NCBI GenBank assembly: GCA_035041965.1
Contig: JAPYMA010000668.1
Location: forward strand, 124,001-188,000
Direction: 5' to 3'
Source of the DNA: Anisakis pegreffii
Lineage: Eukaryota; Nematoda; Chromadorea; Rhabditida; Anisakidae
DNA length: 64,000 nucleotides
The notes below the pieces were generated by a model that did no database searches, was not told the DNA's origin, and saw only the letters and a list, made by a program, of their open reading frames with translations. Each line of letters begins with the position of its first letter. The first letter of the stretch is position 1. Shown piece by piece: positions 29,601 through 39,830 of this stretch. Both the position numbers and the translations under genes were made by a program.

Positions 29601-32600
29601 AATCCCTTCACATTTCGTCGCTATTCTCCTGATCGATCATTGAACTCTTTCTCTATAATCCACATCTTTAGCCTGCACATACTGATTTAGTATCTAGATG
29701 TATGCTCGGAATGAGCTGCTGAATGTGACAAGTTTCTTTTCTAACACCTTATCGTTCGTTATATCAGTAATCATCATTACTATTCGATGCAATGCAAAAC
29801 CTTGTTCGATTCGCTGGCCAAAGGCAAATAATCCAACTGAAATTGATCTATCTTTCGAACTTACCGTTTCGAATGTTCATTATTTTGATCCAAAATGATG
29901 ATCACAAGACTCGCAGTGATAATTTTTATGGGCGAACTTGAAATTTTGATCGCTAAAACTGAAGCAAAATTCGAAGAAGACATCATGAAAATTGACAAAT
30001 GAACATTGGGCAAAGATGAGCTATAGCATGTTGGAGTAAGCAAAAACAGAGAGTAATTAATGAGTATTCATTAATTCATTTCTTCTGCCAACACAACACA
30101 TACCAGCAGCCAGCAATCACTGCTCTCATATTGTTCGCAATTGATTATCCAAATGAAACTTCCGTCACACGTTTGTCTGTCTTGCTTTGTGCACAAGATT
30201 GCTCATTTGCTCATTAAGAAAGTGACGGCGTCTAAAATTCATCTCTTATTGTAGATTGTCTTCATTAACTGACCAACCAGTATCATAAAATAAAAATGAA
30301 TCAATCAAAAACACCACCTAAAAATATATCTGGAAAACAAAGCAATCAGTTGCTAATTTGGTTCGTGTTTAGAGCATTATATCTACGCACAATCCGTTGT
30401 TGTTCTTCTGGCTAATCTAATGATTTATTATGCGCAATCAAAAAACAAAGATAGGCTTAGCAATGCAAAACGCGCTTAACTTAACTGTATGTTGAATGTA
30501 GACAGCTTTTGTGCATCCACATATCCCATATACATTGTTGATGTTTTACATCAAACGCTAAACAGTCAGATATGGCAGTAATAATACTCATCGTATTCAT
30601 TCCAATACAAAAATCCATCGAAAGCATAAATACTTCCTGTTTACTCTGTACGGATTGACGTTAGTGGAGATTTGGCTTACTTAGGTAGCCAGGAGAATTT
30701 TTTGGTGTTGATCATTTTGAACGCACCAATCCAATGAGTCACGAGTCCTTCCTTTTGTGCGCTTAATTTTTGCCAGTTTTTTGCCAGTTGCCGTTTTTCA
30801 AAGTCTGAAATCACTGATGCATCGTCTAGGTTAGATCACTGATACGTTGTATGTGACAAATTATTTCAAGTCCAAAACTTTCCGTGGCTAGCAAACGCTT
30901 TACGATTGCTGCTGAACGAAAGCTCAAGAAACCTTAGCTGAACTCGTCATTGCTAGTAATGGCAGTGACCGCTTCCTGACTAATCTTCGAACTAACGAAG
31001 AGACTCCCTCGAGTTCACGAAATCGCTACTCCATCAAATGCGTTTGTACAAAAACGCGTTGCCGCGTTGTTTTTGATCAGCAGATCAATCTAAAATCATT
31101 CCAATCATTTTGATGACGCTTCATGGCGGACTTTTTTTTACGTTAACAAATCGTCGTCCTATGAGGAAAGGTAGATGAGAAGCTTGTTGAAGGAATGATA
31201 CATTTTCTATACATACACGTATGTGGTGATGGCATCTGAATGAAATTTGAGTTCGATACGATCGAATCGATTGTTCAACACTCCCAAATTCGGTAATTAT
31301 AATCAAATTTCAAAATTAATCGTTTGAAGCCGACCGAGTTCACATTTTGAGAATCCGAATTTCGGTGTCTAGACTGAACATCGCAATTCATGAGTCGGAA
31401 TACGACCGAGTACCCAATTTGAAATTCCGAAATTCGCCATCTCGATTGAAATTCGCCATTCATTGATCGGAATGCAAATCTCGGAATCTCGGTCGAAATT
31501 CGTCGTAGTTTACCGATCGAACTTCACTTGGTTACCACACACACTACACGGATGCCCTAGAAAGCATTTCACATTATCCATCTGCACAAATTTGTGCTCA
31601 TCATCGATTTCGTAACTTCCTTTTTTTGACGTGTCGAGTCGAGAAAGTCAAAATGGATGGTTATTTTCTGCATTTTGAAAAAGGAACCGAAACTTTTGTA
31701 GTTTGAAAGCGTATCAATTGATAAAAATTTGACGAAAATCGAGCGAATGACTCATTTTGATTGCGAACAAACAACCAAACTGTACACTCACATAAGCAAA
31801 AAAAGAGCGAAGATGAAACCCGAAGAAAGCAATTTCACAAGAATTTCATTTGTTCAAAAATAGCGTGTGTATGTATGTATGTACGCATTTGTTGATCACA
31901 TTCAGCGCCGTTCTCATTCCTTCTTGCTTTATTCATTAAAGTATTCATTGTATGATTAGTAGTATTATGATGATCATCATCTTGTTGTTCGTCCGAATCA
32001 TTGATGTCGCCGCCGTTGAAAAACTACAGTATGAACAAAAGATTAAAGAGATTTTTTGCAATTTGCCGACAATTTGAGAGCAATCGTCACAAATCAATCG
32101 GAAAATCAATTCAAATTCGTTTTTGGAAACGGGAAGAATTCATTTTCGACTGATGACGAACGATACTCACATTGAGTTGGTACGATTTGCGTGGTTGATT
32201 GCGAGAACGGATGCGAGACTCAAAACACACGATGCATCATTCACCAATTTGACCGTTACAGTCAATGTCTTGGCTTCAAAGATGTCTTGGAGTGAAAGCG
32301 GTTTATCTGATGGAATTTCAGTTCAAGCTGCGTCTCCGTTTCAACTACCTTATGGTGCCTTGGCTCAGGGTCTTGTTTCAGAGAGTAGGAGGGGGAGTCA
32401 AGGAACAGTCAGGTTAGTGTGCTCGGTCATCTTCATCAATCTTTCCCTATTGTCTTCTAGTTCCCGAGTCATCTTATGCTATCCTTTCGCATATATACTG
32501 ACTGTTATCAACAAAAATGTTTCAAAGAATCTTGAAAAATTTCAATTTTTACACATTTCTAGGTCACTTAGTAACATTGGTGAGATGAATTTACGTTTCA

Positions 32601-35600
32601 AGCGTTGTAATCAGGACAAGAGACCCGTCCTCCGGGTGACACGTTAAGAACTGAGCATGGATCGTTTAAGAGTTATCTTATGAGATCTCCTAGAGGACAT
32701 TCGCAGAAATTGAGCGACGTTCTTGGCAGACAGTAGTTTTCCAATGAAGAAAGAAAACACCATAAAACTTTCAGCTCTGGTTCAGCGAGTAGTTTAGGTG
32801 GGACACCATCACCCCTGGATCAGCCAACGTCACCGCCATTCGGTGCACCAACGAATCTGGTCCGATTCAGGTATTCTTTGTTGCTCATTCTAATTCTAAA
32901 CATACATCTATCCTCAAAAGAGCGAATCATTGGATCCGATGGATGGAAGCGCCTCAAAACTTTACAAATCACCAAATGTTGCAACCCAATTTACGTGCAT
33001 TCTAGCGTGCGCATAGATATTTGAATGTTAATTCGTCGAAGCCACAGTTTGACTTCAATTGTCAGTTCCCAACTGCATTAACAGCACCGTCGTTCGGTGC
33101 ACTATCGTCTAAAATCACCGCATTCTGAAGCCATAAAGACGGGGAAAGAAAACATTTCCAGCATGTTTAATGATCGGATTACCAGTGGTCCATCTGGACT
33201 GCAGTCAACGACGGCGTCGTCGGATCCATTCGGAGAGGATAAATTGTGCGCGGTTTGTTCAGATAGAGCTGTTTGTCAACACTACGGTGCAAGGACTTGT
33301 GAAGGTTGTAAAGGCTTTTTCAAGGTAACGATTCATTGACTGAGTTTTGGTCGTTATGCTACGAGAATTCTTCCTGCTTTAACTGATCGTGAGCACGGAA
33401 ACGTGACTCAACGAGCTCCTTCTGGAGAACATTTCGAAATTGTATGATCGTGACAGATCAGTTGAAAGATCCATCAACTTCTGAATGTGAAATTCGTAGA
33501 ACATTCTAATTCGCACTGTTCTTGGGAATGTTCGTGAGCAATGATATCTCATTGAAAATCCATTTTTGCCGCACAAGTTTCTAGAGAATCCGTATGACCA
33601 CTCAATTGTTCCGGATATGCCGAATTAAAACATACTAGCTAAATCAATCATTCACTGCATTTATCTCAATATTTGGTTGTTGTACAGATACCATAAAGGT
33701 GAAAGAATTGAATTATCACAGCAACGATGATATTATGGTCCGATCATTATGTTCCTAATATTGTTCTCTCAGCAGCGATTCAGTGAGCACGAATTAATCT
33801 AACTCGGCCTCATTACAATAGTTTCAGCGTACTGTACAAAAGAAGGCGCAGTACGTGTGCACCGGCAATAAAAATTGCACAATTGATAAACGTTTTCGAA
33901 GTCGATGTCAGTACTGTAGGTTTCAAAAGTGTATTGCCGTCGGAATGGTCAAAGAAGGTAAATTTTGATCCATTTCAAGCATTCACTCGATACTTTATCC
34001 ATCGTCATGCAGTCATAGATTTGCTTTCATCTCGTTCCCATGACAAGAGAATTCTTCCTGCTTTGAACTGATAGTGAGCACAGAAACATGACTCAACGAG
34101 CTCCTTCTGGAGAACATTCACGTTGTCGTTCATCATATAACAGAGTGACATCATTCCCATGGATCCCTCCCAGCACTTTGCACAATTCAGCAACTTATCT
34201 GTGATAATTTGCATGGAATTGCAAACAAATCAAAAAATATCAACGTAATGATTCCATGGAGCAAAACTTTTCTGTCCAAAATTGGTCACTGTCATCAAAT
34301 AAAGTTTTCTGTGGTTGTCAAAAAGCACTTGTGAACAGCACTGGATGCCTGCTGAGGAAATATCATGAAAAATCATCTCACAATGGCTTACTGATCTGTT
34401 CAGCTATTCTTTGACATAGTTGAGTTCCCACTGATCTGTCAAATCGCCACTTGATCCATTTATTTCACTGATATCGCAGTGAATCAGCGGAGAGTCCGAA
34501 TTGGCAACGAGATGAAACCAAATCTGTGATATTCAAGTCTTCGTGTTAATTCTGTTGGAAAATTTTCACGAGATTCCAATTTTTCAGTGGTCAGGTACGG
34601 TAGTCTATCGGGTCGGCGGGGTCGTTTACCTTCAAAAACGAAACTATTTCATTCAGACGATCCACCCAGTCCACCTTTGCCACTGCTTACACTCATTAGT
34701 AAGGCGTATGATGAATCAAAATCTGCACCCAATGGCTTCACAACTTTCGTAAGTTCATAGTCCTATTCTGCTCCAATTTATCGTTTAAACGACTGAACTT
34801 CCCATTTTCGAAACTATTTTGAATCTGATCTTTTTATAATGCCTCATGAAGTGAGGAGTTAAATGAATGAAGAGAGACTCCTCGACCTAAATGCATCCAA
34901 GAGGAACGTAAATTTTGGATCACCAGGAACGCCGTTATCTATTCAGAAAACAATATTACTGTAGGCAAGCAATCACTTTGGTCTGATTCTGTGGAAGTTT
35001 AGAAGTATTTGTTGGAAATGCACTCGATCCCATAAGCGTGTTGTACATTCATGATATCGTATCAGTACGAATTGCAGAGTGGCACTGTAGAGCAAATGTT
35101 GATGGCGTTCGAGAACGAGTTTCGTTCATTCATGCATTTTGTCGAAAAAATACCTGGCTCATCGGAAATCTCTCAGTCGGATACGATTGCACTCATTGAA
35201 CACAACTTCTTCGCTTTAATTGCACTCAAACTCTGCAATAGGTAATTGCTAACAAAGTATCGCATAAATTACCGATCCCGAATGATCCAATTAATTCTAG
35301 TTACGTTTCTAAAGTAGTTTCCAAACACCACATTCTAAGTGGATGGTTTTAAAATGATATGAAACTCATCTCATTCACTCAACGATGCATAAATCATCGA
35401 GAAAGTAGTCTTGCATGAGATTCATGTATTACCACGGTTAACTCAAATTGTGGTTTTGAGTGTTATTTTCTTTAGGTGGACAGAGGGTAGTGGACTACAA
35501 GTGGATCAATTTGAGCTTGACATCTCAATCGTACCAACTCCATTCAAAGTGCTCATGGCTGAAATTCATGATGAGGCGATTCGTTTCAATCGTCTCATCC

Positions 35601-36918
35601 AATGGGATCCATCGTCGTTTGCTGCTCTTGTTGCTCTTCAGTTTCTCAATCGAACTGGTTTGTCTGTCATGAATTCGTTAGACATTTTAGCTTACCGAGT
35701 ATTTCACTCTTGCAACGCACTTTTAATGTGTTCATCATGAGACCATCATCATTTCACTGATGATCTTCACACTGAATAAATTTGTTGAGATGGATGTTCA
35801 GTTCTTTATATACTTCGCAAACCTCTCGAAACAAATTGACCAATCCATAACTGCGTCACAATTTGCATGTTCCTCTCAACGATATACCAAAAAGAATCCA
35901 AAAACTGCTCCTTCATAAGGAACATTTTGCTGTAATTTTGTAAGATTAATTGCAAATCAAAGATACTGCAGTAACTAATTGAAGCAGTAAATGTGTGCAT
36001 ATACTCATGAAATGTTCACAAATGAAAGCTAGCGACTCTATGAAATAAAAATGATTGCGAGCGTGTGAACAAAGGAGGAAACAAGAGAATCAATCGTTTA
36101 GGATCTGCAAATGATACGCTCAACTCAGAGGCGGTCGTTGATAGGCTAAGAGGTACGATAACGAGTGCACTCAAAGATCACTGTTGTAGTGTGCAACCAG
36201 CGCACACGAAGAAGCTTCAAACAATCATTTCACAGGTGATTTCTGCGTGTTTTCACGCCTCTCTCTGCATGGCGTAGAATTTTCCTCGTTTAAGATTCAG
36301 CATGCATTTTATACTCTCGTTTGCATGTGCTATTTTATAGCGTCAATTGAAGCAATCATTTTTCCTATAGAGAAAGATAAAGCAGAGCATTAGGTGATAA
36401 TTACCATTGAGACGTTTCCGGCTGTTGAGAATGTTTCATCATCAGCACATCAGCGCTACTCTCGACTGTTATACGATAGCAATTCACCAGTTCGCTGTGA
36501 CAGTTTTCCGAAAAACTCAGCACACACACACACACCTCACAATTTCACAGACTAAAATACTGAATACCGATGAGATGCTGAAGATTAGCTGGCCAATTCA
36601 GGATGTGTTTTTATGTATCATAAATCGAATCTGCACGGGTTGAAGAGAGGATTTTTTGATGGAGATTTCGAGTTCAGTGCGTGCCACTTGCTGGATTTGG
36701 TCATTTGATAGTGAATATTTGTACTTAGAAGTAGTAATTCTATTCAGGTGGAATGTTTCACAAAATTCGATCGTTTGGGTGCGGAAGCCTTAAGTGGATG
36801 CGTGGCTTTGGGTGTTCCGTTACCGACTCAACTCAACAGTATAATGCTGCGTTTGGGCAACAGTCTACCAACTACGTCAACAAAACTTGACTTTAGTGAT
36901 TTTCCATTCTGTCAGTAG
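11310..36918 (+). CDS. nhr-6: NR4A (NGFI-B/Nurr1-class) nuclear hormone receptor, NHR-6 type
   Basis: Orphan nuclear receptor and transcription factor; NR4A proteins bind NBRE elements, as monomers or dimers. Core exons: 12773-12830, 16370-16491, 25673-25851, 29437-29573, 32322-32412, 32775-32870, 33162-33324, 33828-33957, 34588-34748, 35066-35241, 35476-35657, 36075-36235, 36748-36918. All phases agree, giving 608 residues from ATG 12773, or 642 if exon 11310-11387 joins an acceptor at 12749. The Ser/Pro-rich N-terminus is followed by the DNA-binding domain (about 257-330) with eight zinc cysteines, P-box CEGCKG and the NR4A-typical A-box GRRGRLPSK. The ligand-binding domain (about 380-595) has the KIPG motif of helix 3. 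A 16-residue tail ending DFPFCQ follows the usual NR4A end. DBD and LBD exons are certain. The first two exons, and the exact start of exon 12 (weak acceptor, 36075 or 36078), are inferred from phase. Confidence 0.95.
11802..12099 (+). CDS. Candidate second 5' exon upstream of the NR4A gene
   Basis: A strong acceptor (CCGTTTTAG) lies one base before an ATG at 11803, the usual arrangement of a trans-spliced nematode start. The frame stays open for 99 codons to a GTAAGC donor at 12100 and ends in phase 0, compatible with an acceptor at 12749 or with NR4A exon 25673-25851. The peptide is Ser/Thr/Arg-rich and low in hydrophobic residues. It could be an alternative NR4A N-terminus or an unrelated open stretch of 112 codons; no family is recognised. 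Confidence 0.3.
14166..14206 (-). repeat. C-rich CCCA/CCAT tract with G-quadruplex motif on the minus strand
   Basis: On the minus strand the tract reads GGGTGGGTGGATGGGTGGG followed by a further G3 run, so five G3 tracts with loops of one to five bases. It lies in the first long intron of the NR4A gene, on the template strand. Confidence 0.6.
17145..17180 (+). repeat. ATCC/ATCT tetranucleotide repeat
   Basis: Interspersed CTAT and CCAT units in an NR4A intron. Confidence 0.85.
20568..20614 (+). repeat. (TAA)n microsatellite, about 47 bases
   Basis: Longest simple repeat in the window. The minus strand reads as a run of tyrosine codons, which is an artefact of the repeat. Confidence 0.95.
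21560..21577 (+). repeat. (CA)n microsatellite
   Basis: Short CA run following a TATATA stretch, in an NR4A intron. Confidence 0.85.
21760..21782 (+). repeat. (ATC)n microsatellite
   Basis: Seven ATC units; open in several frames, which explains overlapping short reading frames here. Confidence 0.9.
27432..27449 (+). repeat. (CAG)6 microsatellite
   Basis: Six perfect CAG units in the NR4A intron between exons 25673-25851 and 29437-29573. Confidence 0.9.
31330..31520. repeat. Degenerate tandem repeat, unit about 74 bp, in NR4A intron 4
   Basis: Units starting near 31332 and 31405 share CGACCGAGT, ATTTTGA/ATTTGAA, TCCGAA, TTCG and ATTCAT blocks followed by TCGGAAT; a third, shorter unit begins near 31477. 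The block is rich in CGA/TCG compared with its surroundings. Confidence 0.6.
32153..32321 (+). CDS. nhr-6: Possible in-frame 5' extension of NR4A exon 5 (internal start)
   Basis: The 169 bases before the exon 5 acceptor are open in the same frame as the exon, with in-frame ATGs at 32153 and 32281 ([13 protein letters not shown] then VQAASPF of exon 5). Transcription from inside intron 4 would give a receptor with a different short N-terminus but an intact DNA-binding domain. This is inference from frame continuity; chance continuation is quite possible because the same frame also runs past the exon 5 donor to 32645. Confidence 0.25.
33363..33433 (+). repeat. Direct repeat A, copy 1, NR4A intron 7
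   Basis: 71 bases, about 94% identical to 34047-34118 (three substitutions, one indel), including a perfect 30-base run near its end. Lies just after the exon encoding zinc finger 1 and contains a small CTCC-TTCT-GGAG stem-loop. Confidence 0.9.
34047..34118 (+). repeat. Direct repeat A, copy 2, NR4A intron 8
   Basis: Second copy, 684 bases downstream of the first and just after the exon for zinc finger 2, in the same orientation. The two copies bracket exon 33828-33957. Confidence 0.9.
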
Positions 36919-37381
36919 TTTTGTGGAATACGATGAAATGATTCTGATCTTAGATCAATCAATCAATCAATCAGATCACGCCATATCATCTATCATATCG
37001 CATCGCATCATGATTTTATCATATCACTCAGATAACCAACAAAATTTTATTTCTTTCAGTTGCTTATCATCCTTTGTGATAAGATCATTTTCGGATATCA
37101 GCTCTTTTCTGATTATTTCTGTGTTTACTTGATGTGTTTACTTGTTCATTACTTACAGTTTCCTGTATTTGTTTATTTATGCCTAGGTTATCATTAGTAC
37201 TGACGTGGTTGATTTCACAATTCCATTGAACAATCACAACTTCGGTGAACAGTTTTCGGGTATTTTTTCAATAAGCCTGGGGTCAGAGGGGCGAAAAATG
37301 CACTTGGAATCTATCTGCAATATGTCTTAGAACGGTGTTCGCCTTTTCAGGTAGGAGGGAGCTTAATGAGGTCATTTTAGA

Positions 37382-37418
37382 CGAGAAAATATATCGGTTC
37401 CAATGATCATCACTGAAT
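37382..37418 (+). repeat. Direct repeat B, copy 1
   Basis: 37 bases (starts CGAGAAAATATATCGG) with one mismatch to 38134-38170; similarity extends a few bases further upstream. In the gap between the NR4A gene and lon-1. Confidence 0.85.
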
Positions 37419-38133
37419 CGGTGCTGTCCGTTATAAAATGATTTGAATGTTGCCGATTCGCAAGCAAAAATTCCTCTAAAATTCGTGATTTTCTGTGATC
37501 ATTTAGTGCAAAGCAATATGCTTAGATACTTGTAACTTAAATAGGTGATAATGGAAATGTGTTTTCTGTGGTTGTCATCGAACAAACATCCGAGATGTTG
37601 AAAAGTTGTGTGACCAAATAATCTGTTTTTATTTCGGTTACTTTTTGATTGTTCGTTCGTTTAATTTCATCGAGAATTTGTTCGTGTGTGTGAAAGTGTT
37701 TTGTCGTTTGTATAATTTATTTGAATCGCTTACGGTTTGCACAAACCGACTTGAACTTCATGTGTTGGCTTTAATCACGTTTGTTCCCGACTAGATTGTG
37801 ATTTCTGCACGGATCATTGAATAAATTTCATCAATTCACAAATCGTTCTTTATGCGAAAGAAGCGCTCAACTCATCTCAGTTGATTGCAATGATCAACGG
37901 AACCCAAGCATTGATAAGCGACTGTTCAAGCAAGCCACTCCATCAGCATGGAAATCACTAACAATCAGGTTTCCACAGAGTCGCAGCTATCGCTGAAGGG
38001 ATTTGGTAATCTGTTAACAGAGAAACGCGGAAAAAACATCCCTACTTCTCGTCATTACCCGAATCAAAACAAAAATACTCTCGCCTTACGATTAGCATGT
38101 TCTTTTCTGACGCGACGAGTCTGACAACTTAGG

Positions 38134-38170
38134 CGAGAAAATATATCGGTTCCAATGATCATAACTGAAT
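38134..38170 (+). repeat. Direct repeat B, copy 2
   Basis: Same orientation as copy 1, 752 bases downstream. Surrounding sequence is not similar. Confidence 0.85.
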
Positions 38171-39830
38171 TTGACCAGAAAATTTTACGTCTTGAATCAT
38201 CTGTGAATTCAAAACTTCGCATCAAATGGTTTACAGTGTTTTGAGTTCTATCAGAGAAAATTCTGATGAGAAAACTTTCTTTCCAAACGTTTTTCAACTT
38301 TAAAAAAGTTACGTTAAGGGAGTCAGGGGAATTTGGTTCCATGTGGGGGGAAGGGGGCGTTCAATGCTGTGTATCGCTTCGAAAATCATAAATTCGTGCG
38401 TCATTCATGCATTCTTTATTCTAGGAGGCTGCATGCTAGAGTTTCGATCTGATGGTTTCGATATTTCATAGCTACGACCAGTATTGTTCTGGGATTAAGA
38501 CGAGAACTGTTCTTGGAGCATATCTTTCATCGATTCAACATTGCTCACTCGATATGATCTTGAAACGAAAACCGAAAATATTTCACGCTGCCCACACTCA
38601 AAATCACCTAAACTACTGTACAAAAGGACAGGTTCATGTTCAAACCCAACAAATGCAGGCAGTTCAATGATAGAATTTTAAGAATGCGTGTCAGTCTAAC
38701 TTTCGCTTCGTTTCATTCCAAACAGAACAAAACGCGATCCTAAAAAAATTATTGAATAACGCATGACACCAACGTTACAAGTCATGTGAATACAGCAGCA
38801 GTGGAAACATTCTTCTCCAAACACTGCAATAAATGAAAAGCAACACGATAATCCTAGAAATATTTATAACATTATCGTTACGGATATTAACGAAATCTGA
38901 TCAGTTGAACAGAAGGAATGATTCGAATATGGTGTAAAGTCAAGCTCGTCATGGTCTCGCTCGTATCATCCATGTTTCTGCATTGAATTCACTTGAAAAT
39001 TTCTTCAAAACAGGACGATTAATGGTGACTATTCCAAATCCCTCATCCTAATAAGATGAAACAGTCATGCTATCAAAAACGCTCATAGAGTTGCACATCG
39101 TTCGAACTTCTGATTTCCTCTTCTAAATTGCTCAATTCGATTGCAATTTGCTCAATTTGACTAGAATCAAATTTTGTCGATAATCGCATTCTTTATAATT
39201 TTACAGCTTCCATCAAGTTCAACATTTGTGAGGCATGGATGTGCGAGATTTGAATGCAAATAACGCATCAGTCACACGGTCAGAATCGAGCTTAGGCTAT
39301 TGAGTTCACAAGTAGTTTTTGTTGTAATTTAGTAAGTAATTACAATTGCTGTATAAAGCCAACACAGCCATGTAACAACTCCATCTGTCCGTGAGTGTCC
39401 TTTTTAGCACCGTCTCATAGTATGCTAATTGTATTTTTATACCAAATCATCGAATACTAAACAGTACTCAGTTAAGATTCGATATCGTCGTGATGGATCA
39501 AACACACTCATAAAATCATATTTCAGCTACGATAAAGTTTCACAATTGCTCGTTTTTATCGATCATCTCAACTTTCATTCGACAAGGCGAATTGTTTTCC
39601 ATTTTGTTTGTGGAGGACTGACGGATCACCAGGAATGCCACAAAATGGTTACTCTATAATGTGCTACCGAAAAAATTTGTGCAAGGCTCTCATAAGAGCT
39701 CTTTAAAAGGGGAAACGTTATTATCAGACTAAAGAAATCCCCAGAGAACACTCAGTATTGGACAAATAAAGTTGATCTGGCCATTGTACTCGTGCTATAA
39801 GATTGTTCATTGGTTGAATGCGCAGCACCG

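Larger units (their letters stand above)
36919..39830. other. Convergent gap between the NR4A gene and lon-1
   Basis: Contains the 3' flanks of two genes read toward each other. An AATAAA at 37820-37825 is a possible, rather distant NR4A poly(A) signal. A pair of 37-base direct repeats is described separately. No coding sequence is evident. Confidence 0.5.

Noticed and set aside
32123..32647. 174-codon plus-strand frame as an independent gene
   Set aside because: It contains NR4A exon 5 in the same frame; its length comes from reading through the exon's acceptor and donor into intron sequence.
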